A stretch of 64,000 nt of DNA from 20CM-2-65-7 sp963830455 (GTDB lineage: Bacteria > Gemmatimonadota > Gemmatimonadetes > Gemmatimonadales > GWC2-71-9). Positions within the stretch are counted from its first letter, which is position 1. Every line of letters starts with the position of its first letter. The stretch covers positions 496,001-560,000 of the forward strand of contig CAWHMT010000002.1 of the NCBI GenBank assembly GCA_963830455.1. Direction: 5' to 3'. This document shows, in pieces, positions 35,473 to 44,082 of this stretch. The notes below the pieces were generated by a model, which made no database searches, was not told where the DNA came from, and was given only the letters and a program-made list of their open reading frames with translations. Both the position numbers and the translations under genes were made by a program.

Positions 35473-35750
35473 AACTTCGCCGTTCCGGCCGTGATCTCGG
35501 CCTGCAGGCGCAGCTCGGCGCCGGCCTCGATCCCGGCATCGTGCAGCGTCTCGCTGTCGAGCAGTTGCCGGCCCGAGCGCCGGTCGTGCAGCTTGTAGCT
35601 CATCAGCTGGCCATCCGGCGCGTTGATCGGCAGCCCCATGCGCTCCACCAGCAGCACCAGCAGCCGCTCGATCGGCGCGTCATCCGGCGCTTCGATGGTG
35701 CGGGCCCGACTGCCCGTGGTGTCGAGGACCCGGATCGTGACCACGCTCAT
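35469..35750 (-). CDS. Ubiquitin-like protein (YukD/EsaB-type beta-grasp)
   Basis: This 93-residue protein has a beta-grasp pattern: VTIRVLDTTG (strand 1), RTIEAPDDAPIERLLVLLVE (strand 2 and helix), LMSYKLHDRRSGRQLL (strands 3-4), and DAGIEAGAELRLQAEI (strand 5). This resembles YukD, the ubiquitin-like partner family. It ends EITAGTAKL and so lacks the Gly-Gly tail; either it is activated at the Leu, or the JAMM protease trims it (for instance after the Gly at position 89), or this Ubl is a scaffold rather than a modifier. ATG 35750 is seven bases after the B-box-like gene stop. Confidence 0.85.
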   Translation of the reverse strand: MSVVTIRVLDTTGSRARTIEAPDDAPIERLLVLLVERMGLPINAPDGQLMSYKLHDRRSGRQLLDSETLHDAGIEAGAELRLQAEITAGTAKL

Positions 35751-35757
35751 CGACGAC

Positions 35758-36243
35758 TCACTCGGCCAGTCCCGCGATTATGAGCACCACCAGCATTGCC
35801 GCGAGGACCCAGTTCCAGATCAGCGCGGTGCGCAGCGACCACGAGCTGGTCACTCCACGGGTCCGGGCAAGGTTGGAGCAGGCCAGTCCGGTGCCGACAC
35901 TGGCGAACATCAGCCAGCCCAGCAGGCCATAGACCGCTTCGTCCGCCTGGTCGCCACTCATTGCAGCACTCGCGCCGTACAGCACCGAGCCGACAATGGT
36001 CAGTGTGCCGAAGATCGCCCCCACGTACGCCCAGACGAGAAACTTCTTCTTGCGCTCGAGTACCGCCGGTGACGGCTGGGTTGCGCACGTGGGGCAGAGG
36101 TGCAGCTCGCCCGGGAAGGTGAACGCGCACGTTTCGCAGATCCCCGAGCCGCAGTACCCGCAGCGCCGTGCCGCCGCGACGCCGCTATGGTTCACGCATT
36201 TCAGCTCGCGCAGTGCCGGTCCTTGGGGGAAAAGCGACGTCAT
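35758..36243 (-). CDS. B-box-like zinc-finger membrane protein 2
   Basis: This 161-residue protein has an N-terminal Cys/His-rich zinc module (CVNHSG, RRCGYCGSGICETCAFTF, LHLCPTC; residues about 16-55) that resembles a B-box. Three hydrophobic helices follow, at about 69-93, 101-122 and 139-160. Its start codon overlaps the stop of the preceding gene (TGATG, 36241-36245). It is related in layout to the first protein of the operon. B-box domains in eukaryotes accompany RING domains in E3 ligases; here the role is unknown, but the setting suggests a target-recognition or scaffold function. Confidence 0.8.
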   Translation of the reverse strand: MTSLFPQGPALRELKCVNHSGVAAARRCGYCGSGICETCAFTFPGELHLCPTCATQPSPAVLERKKKFLVWAYVGAIFGTLTIVGSVLYGASAAMSGDQADEAVYGLLGWLMFASVGTGLACSNLARTRGVTSSWSLRTALIWNWVLAAMLVVLIIAGLAE

Positions 36244-36641
36244 CAGCGACTCGAGATGCGCGCGAGCAGCCCGAGGACCCACAGGACCAAGCCGGCGATG
36301 GCGATGCCCAGGGCGGTGTTCGCCTTGCCCATGCCCGACAGCCGCGGGTCCGCTTCGATGAGCTTCTTGGCCTTGAGCGCCTTGCTGATGGCTATGGGCT
36401 CGAGGATGATCCCGAAGCAGAAAATGCCGATGATGGCGTACTTCAGCGCCTCGCCGGCTTCCGGGCAAGGGCGCAAGTCGTGCTCGGGGGGCTGCGGGTT
36501 CTTGCCGGCGAGCACCATCACCTTGCAGTTAGCGCAGTATTTCTTGCCCTTGAGCTCGACGAGGCAGTCGCCGCAGAACGCCTCGGCACAGCCGGCGCAG
36601 CGATCTACCGCCGCGACGTCCGGATGGTTCTTGCATTGCAT
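36243..36641 (-). CDS. B-box-like zinc-finger membrane protein 1, first gene of the ubiquitin-like operon
   Basis: This 132-residue protein starts at ATG 36641 with a perfect GGGAGG. Residues 3-40 form a B-box-like zinc module (CKNHPDV, DRCAGCAEAFCGDCLVEL, KYCANC), and two membrane helices follow (about 66-87 and 108-128). It heads a nine-gene operon reading leftwards. It is similar in plan to the second gene, so the pair could form a complex. Its promoter should lie in 36642-36720, between this start and a gene remnant; I see no strong sigma-70 boxes there. Confidence 0.82.
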   Translation of the reverse strand: MQCKNHPDVAAVDRCAGCAEAFCGDCLVELKGKKYCANCKVMVLAGKNPQPPEHDLRPCPEAGEALKYAIIGIFCFGIILEPIAISKALKAKKLIEADPRLSGMGKANTALGIAIAGLVLWVLGLLARISSR

Positions 36642-36719
36642 CCGTACCTCCCGTTTCGGGAAAGAGCGTGGCCTGTCGCGCTAATCTGGCCCGCGAGCGG
36701 AACGGCCGCCACTCTTCGG

Positions 36720-36900
36720 CTAGGGCGTGCTGAAGCGGAGCACGACTCCGGAAAAACCACTGTGGCCGTAGCCTTCCTCCATACTCACCAGGTAAACACG
36801 ATGTTCGACAGGACTGGGTACGAGTGCGGTAGCCACAGAGTTTGGAGCCCCATCCGTGGTGAGAACCCAAGCGGAGCCCATGTATTCCGATCGAGGGGGG
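36720..36900 (-). pseudogene. 3' remnant of a lipoprotein gene homologous to 39653-40954
   Basis: Reading leftward, the frame gives TALVPSPVEHRVYLVS, a variable stretch, then LRFSTP and a TAG stop at 36720. The intact lipoprotein encoded at 39653-40954 ends TALVPSPVEHRVYLVS...LEFSTP. Further upstream, LDRNTWAPLG matches LDRATWSLLG of that protein, but in another frame, so a one-base change separates the two parts. Homology stops near the G-run at 36895-36901. This is a degraded copy of the last 55 or so residues. The stretch 36901-37157 holds no gene; it should contain the kinase promoter. Confidence 0.85.
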
Positions 36901-37157
36901 GCGACTCTAGCGACGCAGGTGGGTGAGAAGCCGGTTGATCACGGAGGCTCAGGTCACATGGACTATCACTGTGTCCAACAATCAGAGACGGCACCATGAC
37001 TCGCAGAATTCATATGTTCTGCGTTTTTGTCAGCGCCAAGGGGGCGTCGGAAGGAGGCGTCTGACCGAAGGTGAGAGGGGGCACAACCAACATACGGGCC
37101 TTGCGGTTTTGTCGCGAACGGCTCGCCGCCCGCTAACCCCTGCCGTATCTTGCGCCG

Positions 37158-39416
37158 ATGGAGAATCTGCTGGACCGTCTCCAAGAAGCCCTGGCCGGGC
37201 GCTATACGATCGAACGAGAGCTCGGCCACGGGGGCATGGCGACTGTATACCTGGCAGAGGACGTGAAGCACCGCCGGCCCGTGGCCCTCAAAGTGATCCG
37301 CCCGGAGCTGGCTGCGGGCCTCGGGACAGAACGCTTCCTGGGCGAGATCCAGATCGCCGCCCGGCTTGCCCATCCACACATCCTGCCACTGCACGACTCC
37401 GGGGAAGCCGATGGTCTCCCGTACTATGTCATGCCCTACGTGGAGGGGGAGTCGCTACGCGGTCTTTTGATCCGCGAGCGGCAACTCCCGATCGAGGACG
37501 CGCTGCGTATCACGCGCGAGGTGGCGGATGCCCTGGAGTACGCTCATCAGCGGGACATCGTGCATCGCGATATCAAGCCGGAGAACATCCTCTTCCAAAC
37601 CGGTCATGCGGTGGTGAGCGACTTCGGCATCGCCCGCGCGATCAACGTGGCAGGCAAGGGCAGGATGACAGGCACGGGCATCGCGGTCGGCACCCCGGGA
37701 TACATGAGCCCAGAGCAGGCGGGGGGGGACGACGAGCTCGACGGCCGCAGCGATGTCTACAGCCTCGGCTGCGTGCTGTTCGAGATGCTCGCGGGAGGCC
37801 CACCCTTCACCGGGTGGTCGGCGCAGGTGATTCTGGCCCGGCAGGTGCTCGAGCCCCTGCCGCGCCTCCGCACATTCCGGGACACGGTACCCGAGTGGCT
37901 CGAGCAGGCGGTGACGCGCGCGCTCGCGAACGCGCCCGTGGATCGGTTTGACGGCGCCGCGGAGTTCGTTGCCGCACTGAGCCAGCCGAGCCCGGTCCCG
38001 GAGCCAACCCCCATGCGCGCCCAGGCCGCGCCGGCTCCTGAGCACTCAATCGCGGTGTTGCCGTTCGTGAATCTCAGCGCCGATCCGGAGAACGGGTACT
38101 TCTGCGACGGCATGGCGGAAGAGATCCTGAACGCGTTGAGCTCCATCCCTTCGCTGCGCGTTGCGTCGCGCACGTCCTCATTGGCGTTCAAGGGCGCTAC
38201 TGAGGACATCCGGGCGATCGGCGAGAAGCTGCGAGTGCGTTCGGTTCTTGAGGGCAGCGTGCGCCGGGCAGACACGAAGCTGCGGGTCACCGCCCAGCTC
38301 ATCAACGCCGTGGACGGGTTTCACCTCTGGTCCCAAACGTACGACCGGGAGATGAAGGACGTGTTCGCAGTTCAGGACGAGATCGCTCGGGCCATCGTGA
38401 ATGCGTTGAAGGTGAACCTGGGGCGCGAGTCCGGCGCCATCCTGGTCGAGCCGCACACCGACAACCTCGAAGCCTACGCGCTCTACATGAAGGCCCGCTA
38501 CTTGTGGAGGAGAAAATCGGCCAGCGCGTTGCAGAAGGGCATCGAGTACTTCGAGCAAGCAATTACACTCGACCCATGCTACTCGCTGGCGTATGCCGGG
38601 CTGGCCGATTCCTACATCACGCTGGGATACTGGAACTACCTTCCTCCGAAGCAAGTGTTTCCGCGGGCGCAGGCGGCTGCCGAATCAGCAGTCGGGATTG
38701 ACGACCGCCTTGCCGAGGCGCACACATCGCGCGCTTGTGTGTCCCTGCTGTACGACTGGGATTGGCCGCGCGCGGAGCAAGAGTTCCTGCGAGCGATCCA
38801 GCTGAAGGACGGCTATTCGACCGCCCATTTCTGGTATGCATGCTGTCTGTGGTCGATGGGGCGAGGCGCGGAGAGCGTGGCTCAAGCATCGCGCGCCCAG
38901 GCCTTGGCGCAGCTGTCGCCCGTCGTCAACGCGAATCTGGGCTGGGCGCTCTATTTCGCGCGCCGCTACGATGAGGCCATCACGCAATGCCGTAACGCAC
39001 TGGACCTGGATACCCACTCCCTGATGAGCTACACGGTGCTCGGTCAAGTTTATGCGGCAGCATCGAGATATGACGATGCTATTAGCGCGCTGCAAAGCGC
39101 CGTCAGTTTTTCCGGTGGGGCGTCGTTCACGAGCGCTGCGCTCGGCTACGCTTACGGGAAGGGAGGAAAGCGGCCGGAAGCGAGGAAAATCCTACAGGAG
39201 TTGCAGGAGCGATCGACTGCGGACTACGTGTCGCCATTTTGCGTGGCACTGGTCCACATTGGGCTCGGGGACAAGGATCAAGCGTTGGACTGTCTCGACC
39301 GGGCCTACGAGGAGCGCTCCCATTGGTTGGTCTACGCAAAAGCATGGCCGCTCCTCGATGACTTGCGCTCCGACGCGCGGTTTGCCGCGCTGCTCGGCAA
39401 AGTGGGCCTCCCCTGA
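37158..39416 (+). CDS. Ser/Thr protein kinase with TolB-like and TPR domains
   Basis: This 752-residue protein begins with a PknB-type kinase domain (residues 15-280): GHGGMATVYLAED loop, K45 (VALKVI), HRDIKPEN with catalytic D138, SDFGIAR, and GTPGYMSPEQAGG. Residues about 296-425 form a TolB/FlgO-like domain often found after such kinases and adenylate cyclases (SIAVLPFVNLSADPENGYF, VLEGSVRRADTKLRVTAQLI). About eight TPR motifs fill 430-740. No membrane helix is seen, so it is likely cytosolic. It is divergent to the ubiquitin-like operon, whose FHA protein could read its phosphorylation; this link is inference. Fragments of other genes lie on both sides. Confidence 0.93.
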   Translation: MENLLDRLQEALAGRYTIERELGHGGMATVYLAEDVKHRRPVALKVIRPELAAGLGTERFLGEIQIAARLAHPHILPLHDSGEADGLPYYVMPYVEGESLRGLLIRERQLPIEDALRITREVADALEYAHQRDIVHRDIKPENILFQTGHAVVSDFGIARAINVAGKGRMTGTGIAVGTPGYMSPEQAGGDDELDGRSDVYSLGCVLFEMLAGGPPFTGWSAQVILARQVLEPLPRLRTFRDTVPEWLEQAVTRALANAPVDRFDGAAEFVAALSQPSPVPEPTPMRAQAAPAPEHSIAVLPFVNLSADPENGYFCDGMAEEILNALSSIPSLRVASRTSSLAFKGATEDIRAIGEKLRVRSVLEGSVRRADTKLRVTAQLINAVDGFHLWSQTYDREMKDVFAVQDEIARAIVNALKVNLGRESGAILVEPHTDNLEAYALYMKARYLWRRKSASALQKGIEYFEQAITLDPCYSLAYAGLADSYITLGYWNYLPPKQVFPRAQAAAESAVGIDDRLAEAHTSRACVSLLYDWDWPRAEQEFLRAIQLKDGYSTAHFWYACCLWSMGRGAESVAQASRAQALAQLSPVVNANLGWALYFARRYDEAITQCRNALDLDTHSLMSYTVLGQVYAAASRYDDAISALQSAVSFSGGASFTSAALGYAYGKGGKRPEARKILQELQERSTADYVSPFCVALVHIGLGDKDQALDCLDRAYEERSHWLVYAKAWPLLDDLRSDARFAALLGKVGLP

Positions 39417-39481
39417 TCCCTGCGGCGGACACTCGTCCGGCTCAACAAACCAACCGAGGAGTCCCCACCCGTGCTCGCGCG

Positions 39482-39643
39482 TTCACGGGCTACGACTGGC
39501 GCGTCGGACGCAAGATCTCCATCTCACCGATGTTGACGCTGTGGACCTCGACGTCAGCGGACTTGAGGGACAATGGCGCTACCGTCGAGACCGGATTCCG
39601 GCACAGCGGCGCCAACCTGCAGGTCGGCATCACGTTTCACTGA
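39482..39643 (+). pseudogene. Remnant of an outer-membrane barrel C-terminus
   Basis: The frame reads FTGYDWRVGRKISISPMLTL, then an exposed loop, then GFRHSGANLQVGITFH and a stop at 39643. This is the usual final hairpin of an outer-membrane barrel with a C-terminal aromatic or His. There is no start codon or ribosome site in frame and no barrel upstream, since the kinase gene ends at 39416. It is a gene tail left by recombination. With the remnant at 36720-36900 it brackets the kinase. Confidence 0.75.
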
Positions 39644-39652
39644 CGCTGCGAT

Positions 39653-40954
39653 TTACGGCGTGCTGAACTCCAGAATCGTCCCCGGATAGCCATGCGTGTT
39701 GTACCCGTTCAGCGCGCTGACCAGATAGACGCGGTGCTCCACCGGACTGGGCACCAGCGCGGTCGCGGGGTAGAGGTACGGATTCTGGCGTGCTTCTGTC
39801 CTGAGGACCCCGAGCAGGGACCATGTGGCGCGGTCGAGCACGACCAGGCTCATATTCCACGCAGTATCCGCAGCGGAGTATGTGTATGTGGTGACGTACA
39901 GCCAGGGTTGAATTGGATCGAAGGCAACCGTCCCTACCGAAAAATAACGAGCCGTGTCGCTGGTCAGCGAATCGAGCCTGATGTCACGTAACACGGTGCC
40001 ATCGTCGGCGCGAAGCACGAGAAGATGCCCCCCCGGTCCGTCATCCCGGTGCGCAGTGACGGCGAGTGTATCCCCTTCGAATGAGAATGCGCCCTCGAGG
40101 CTGCGGAATCCCGGAATCACCCACGCGGTGTCTAGCGTGCGCGCGTCGCGGACCACGGGGTCCGACGCGGGCAGCCACAGGAAGCGATCACCGCGCGGTG
40201 AGACAAGGACGCCGTTCGGGCCGTCAATCGAGAGGAAGGACGTTGACGCACAGGCAGGATCGCATACGTAGAACTGGTTGTGGTTATTCTGATTGAAGAT
40301 CCAGCGCCCGGGACTCGGCTGGCCACTCGTATACCACTCAAATCCACAACAGGCGATGCTGTCGAGAGCGACCGGAGGCTGGGTCAGGCTCCAGAGCTTC
40401 GGAAAGCCGCACGACCCGTCGGCTCGTCGTCCGATCAGGACGAAGCGATCCGTGCGATGGCTGGGGGACGGTGTCCACGTACAATCCGGCGAAGAGATCG
40501 AGTCGGGCAGACTATACACCGGTGTTAACGTGCGCAGATCGACGATGGCGGCGCCGTGATTCGCGCCGGCAAACACGAGGGGCGCGCCCCCGCCCGGCAG
40601 CCAGTACGGTTGTCCGGACATGTAAGGGCCCAGACGGGCCTGCTCGAAGCCGTGCAGCGTCACGCTACCGAGCGACGCGGCTTGGTCACCGGCCATGACT
40701 CGAATGGGATAGGTCCCCGTTTGCTGCGGCAGCCGGAGGACGAAAGTGGTGTCGTTGAGTCGCGTTGGAAACAGCGTGTCGCTCCCGAGCACGACCGAGG
40801 GAGCCTCAGTTTGAAACCACGGCTCGGTAAGCAGCAGCTCTCCGCCGCTCCACAACTCCCGTGCAGACAACACAGGTTCGAAGGAGGTCGGTCCAGCGTC
40901 GGCGGGTTCTCGACAAGCCACGACGCACGTCAGCAGCGCGAGGATTCGCTTCAT
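39653..40954 (-). CDS. Lipoprotein with probable beta-propeller
   Basis: ATG 40954 gives a lipoprotein signal (MKRILALLTCVVACRE) and a 433-residue product. An N-terminal Ig/TIG-like domain (residues about 20-105; TFVLRLPQQTGTYPIRVMAG) precedes repeated beta segments of propeller type (GANHGAAIVDLRTLTPVYSL, HRTDRFVLIGRRADG, GVLVSPRGDRFLWLPASDP, GHLLVLRADDGTVLRDIRLD, SLVVLDRATWSLLGVLR). Several cysteines occur in CACC-like surroundings. No family is recognised. A decayed partial copy of its 3' end lies beyond the kinase gene at 36720. Confidence 0.78.
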   Translation of the reverse strand: MKRILALLTCVVACREPADAGPTSFEPVLSARELWSGGELLLTEPWFQTEAPSVVLGSDTLFPTRLNDTTFVLRLPQQTGTYPIRVMAGDQAASLGSVTLHGFEQARLGPYMSGQPYWLPGGGAPLVFAGANHGAAIVDLRTLTPVYSLPDSISSPDCTWTPSPSHRTDRFVLIGRRADGSCGFPKLWSLTQPPVALDSIACCGFEWYTSGQPSPGRWIFNQNNHNQFYVCDPACASTSFLSIDGPNGVLVSPRGDRFLWLPASDPVVRDARTLDTAWVIPGFRSLEGAFSFEGDTLAVTAHRDDGPGGHLLVLRADDGTVLRDIRLDSLTSDTARYFSVGTVAFDPIQPWLYVTTYTYSAADTAWNMSLVVLDRATWSLLGVLRTEARQNPYLYPATALVPSPVEHRVYLVSALNGYNTHGYPGTILEFSTP

Positions 40955-40989
40955 GATTGATCTAATCTCGTTCTTCAATCAAATGCAAC

Positions 40990-43900
40990 CTACAAGCGTT
41001 CGTAACGCCCGTCGGACTGTAGCGCCCACGCAGCGGGATCCGCGATCTGCTCGGTCAGAACCTGGTCCAATTTGCCACGCGCCGCGGCGTCGAACACCGG
41101 CACCACCACCTCCACGCGCCGCCGGAGATTGCGGGGGCGCCAGTCGGCAGACCCAAGGAAATACTCTTCCCCATCGCCCCCGCCGTTCATGAAATGGTAA
41201 ATCCGCGAGTGCTCGAGAAAGCGACCGAGAATGCTCACGACGCGGATCCGCTCCGAGAGGCCGGGGACGCCCGGGCGGATTGTGCAGATCCCTCGCACGA
41301 TGAGATCGACATCGACGCCCGCCTGCGACGCCCGGTACAGGGCTTGCCCGACCGTCGAGTCCGCGAGCCCGTTGATCTTGGCGCGGATCCGCGCCGGGCG
41401 CCCCGCCAGCGCGTGAGCCGTTTCGCGCTCGATCAACGCCAGTAGTCGCTCCAGCAGATCCGCGGGGGCGACCAGCAGATGGGGCAGCCCGCCGCGCGGC
41501 GGCCGAGTCGAGCCGGTGAGCTCGTTGAAGAGCGCATGCACATCGGTGGTGATGCGGGGGTCCGCCGTAAACAGTCCGACATCGGTGTACACCCGCGCGG
41601 TCTCGGGATTGTAGTTGCCGCTGCCGATGTGGGCGTAGCGTCGCGCGCCGCCGCGCCCGCGCGCGACGACGAGCGCGAGTTTCGCGTGCGTCTTCAGGCT
41701 GACCAGACCGGTCACGACGTGAATGCCGTCGCGTTCCAGGCCGCGCGCCCATGCGATGTTGCGCGCTTCGTCGAACCGGGCCTTCAGCTCGACGATCACC
41801 GACACCTCCTTGCCGGCCGCCGCGGCCCGCCGCAGCGCGTCCCCGATCGGTGACGCTCCCGCGCCGGGACGATACAGGGTGAGCTTGATCGCCTGAACTT
41901 CGGGATCGTCGGCGGCTTCGCCGACAAAACGCTCGAAGCTGTTGGTGAACGAGTCGTACGGGTGCTGCACGAGGACATCGTGCTCATCGAGCTGGCCGGT
42001 TACGGGCCGGTCCGGCGTGAACGCGTTGCGCTGCGTCAGGGGAGGGTAGTCCTCGAGGCTCGGCGGGAGCGGGAAATCGCGGAGCCGGCCGAGATCCACC
42101 GAACCGTCCGCGACGTACACATCCGCGGCGCCGAGCGCTCCCTCCTGTTCGCTCTCCTCGAAATGCAGCTCGCGCTGCAACAGCGCTCGCAACGGCTCAG
42201 GGGTCGCCGGCTCGATTTCGATGCGGACGACGGGGGAGACCTGGCGGCGTGCCAGCTCGTCCTCGAACGCCTGCAGGAAGTTCGCGGTGGACGACTCATC
42301 GAGCTGCAGATCACCGCTGCGCGTGATGCGGAACGCGTGCGCCGCCGCGACGATCCGGCCGGGATAGAGCAGGTCGAGATTGGCGCGCGTGAGATCCTCG
42401 ACCGGGATATAGCGCCGGTGTGCGGGGTCCACGTACTCGAAGCGCGCGGCGAGCTCCGGGATTTCGACCAGCGCATAGTGCGGCGGCGCCCCGGCGTGGT
42501 CGCGCAGCACGACCAGCAGGATGAGGCGGCGCTCGGCGACGCGCGGAAAGGGATGCCCCGGCGCGCGCGTCAATGCCTTGGGGCTCAGGAATGGCAGGAC
42601 GCCCTCGGTAAAACGGGAGCGCAGCCGTGCTTGCTCCTGCTCGGTGAGCTCGCCCCAGTACTGGACCGCGAGCCCGGCATCCGGACCGCGGAGCAGCGTG
42701 TTGAAGAGTCGGTACTGTCGCGCGAGCAACGGCGGGAGCCGAATCGCCAGCGCGTCGAGCGTTTCCTGCGGCCGCAGCCCGTCGGCGGACGGCGCCGTGC
42801 CGCGTTGGCGGGCGACCAGCTGCTTCAGCGCGGCGACCTTGGTGGCCACGAAGTCGTCGAGATTGGTCGAAAAGATGGCGAGGAACCGGATGCGCGCCGC
42901 CGGGAGCGTGCGCGAGTCTTCGGCCAGCGCGAGGACACGCGCGTTGAACTCGAGCCACGACAGCTCGGGGTTGAGAAACTGTTCGGGCGCCGCGCGCGCC
43001 GGATCGATCTGCTCGGGCGTCAACAGCGGCGCCCGCAGCTCGCTCAGGGTCAGGCGACTCTCGCGCGCGATCGCTGCCGGTGCGTCGTCGGTTCCTCCCC
43101 CCCCGTCGTCGCTTGCGCCGAAGGCCGCAGTCGACCATTCGGGGATGAGCGGCGATCGTGCCGCGACCGTGAGCGCCGCCAGCGTTGTGGGATCGCGCAG
43201 GACCGGGGATCCCACGCGATCCAGCAGCTCACGCGGCGTGAACCACTGCAGCGCTGTGTTCGCGTGGATCCGCCGGACGGTCCACACTTCCAGCGCCGCG
43301 CGCTCGCCGGCCGGCGGCACGACCGCGAGCAGGCGGACCTGGCCCTCGCCATTGCCCACGAGTCGTCGCAGCGCCGCGCGGCACGCCGTCTCGCCAGTGC
43401 CGCTGTCCACCGGAATGCGCAGCTCCGCGCCCAGGCGGCACAGTCCCAGTCGTCCGTGCTCGACGGCGACGAGCGCCAGCGCGCGCTCACCCCGCAGCTC
43501 GCGCGCGAGCGCGCGACCTTCCGCGTCGTCCAGCGCGGCCTGGGCTCGTTGGAGCAGCATCTCGTCGCCCACGGCGCGGAGTGAAAGTGCTTCGATCTTG
43601 CGCGCGATCGAGCGAGCCGCTATCCCGCCCCCCCCCCACACGCGTGGATGCAGCGCGAACTCCCACAGCCGGGCGTTCAGCTCGGCACGGCGCGCCGTGA
43701 TTGTGTCGGCGATCAGGGTGCAGAGCGGCAGACGCAGGACAGGCACGTGGGCCACCCGTGAGCGCCGCGTGACTTCGAGCTCGATCCAGGGGGTCAGCCG
43801 CGCCGGATCCGCGAGGCCTCGCACGCGCGCCTCCGCTTCCTCCGATTCGAAGCGCGCGCTGTCAGGCAGCCACAGCGTGACGCGCCGCTTGCCGTCGGTC

Positions 43901-44076
43901 GTGAAGCGAAAACGGTAGCGCGCGCCGCGCTGGCGCAGATCACCGTCCGGCGTGTCGCAGTAGGCATCGCGGAAGGACGTGACCCGGGGCGTCGACAGAC
44001 TGACCCCGCTCACCGGAGGATGATCGATCAATTGTCCGAGGAGAGCGGCCTCGGGGACGTCCCACCGCCGCGTCAT
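40990..44076 (-). CDS. Polyphosphate kinase 1 fused to N-terminal CYTH-like domain
   Basis: This 1028-residue protein is much longer than usual PPK1 (about 690). Residues about 1-130 resemble a CYTH/triphosphate-tunnel domain (DTPDGDLRQRGARYRFRF, WIELEVTRRS), 130-360 are unassigned, and PPK1 begins near 364 (LNPELSWLEFNARVLALAED, IFSTNLDDFVATKVA). Catalytic regions are intact: SLKTHAKLALVVARG with the autophosphorylated His, AHIGSGNYNPETARVYTD, FLEHSRIYHF and EEYFLGSADWRPRNL. PPK1 makes polyphosphate from ATP; CYTH domains bind or cleave polyphosphate or triphosphate. It follows the DUF4956 gene by six bases. Confidence 0.9.
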   Translation of the reverse strand: MTRRWDVPEAALLGQLIDHPPVSGVSLSTPRVTSFRDAYCDTPDGDLRQRGARYRFRFTTDGKRRVTLWLPDSARFESEEAEARVRGLADPARLTPWIELEVTRRSRVAHVPVLRLPLCTLIADTITARRAELNARLWEFALHPRVWGGGGIAARSIARKIEALSLRAVGDEMLLQRAQAALDDAEGRALARELRGERALALVAVEHGRLGLCRLGAELRIPVDSGTGETACRAALRRLVGNGEGQVRLLAVVPPAGERAALEVWTVRRIHANTALQWFTPRELLDRVGSPVLRDPTTLAALTVAARSPLIPEWSTAAFGASDDGGGGTDDAPAAIARESRLTLSELRAPLLTPEQIDPARAAPEQFLNPELSWLEFNARVLALAEDSRTLPAARIRFLAIFSTNLDDFVATKVAALKQLVARQRGTAPSADGLRPQETLDALAIRLPPLLARQYRLFNTLLRGPDAGLAVQYWGELTEQEQARLRSRFTEGVLPFLSPKALTRAPGHPFPRVAERRLILLVVLRDHAGAPPHYALVEIPELAARFEYVDPAHRRYIPVEDLTRANLDLLYPGRIVAAAHAFRITRSGDLQLDESSTANFLQAFEDELARRQVSPVVRIEIEPATPEPLRALLQRELHFEESEQEGALGAADVYVADGSVDLGRLRDFPLPPSLEDYPPLTQRNAFTPDRPVTGQLDEHDVLVQHPYDSFTNSFERFVGEAADDPEVQAIKLTLYRPGAGASPIGDALRRAAAAGKEVSVIVELKARFDEARNIAWARGLERDGIHVVTGLVSLKTHAKLALVVARGRGGARRYAHIGSGNYNPETARVYTDVGLFTADPRITTDVHALFNELTGSTRPPRGGLPHLLVAPADLLERLLALIERETAHALAGRPARIRAKINGLADSTVGQALYRASQAGVDVDLIVRGICTIRPGVPGLSERIRVVSILGRFLEHSRIYHFMNGGGDGEEYFLGSADWRPRNLRRRVEVVVPVFDAAARGKLDQVLTEQIADPAAWALQSDGRYERL

Positions 44077-44082
44077 GCGCTG

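Noticed and set aside
30836..36641. CBASS or classic Bil operon
   Set aside because: No CD-NTase or effector gene is present, E1 and E2 are separate proteins, and RING, FHA and B-box parts are extra, so it does not fit either named type exactly.
36785..36997. 70-codon minus-strand ORF
   Set aside because: It is the out-of-frame reading of the gene remnant at 36720-36900 and has no ribosome site.
41962..43584. 540-codon plus-strand ORF
   Set aside because: It is antisense to the PPK1 gene, whose catalytic motifs are intact on the minus strand.
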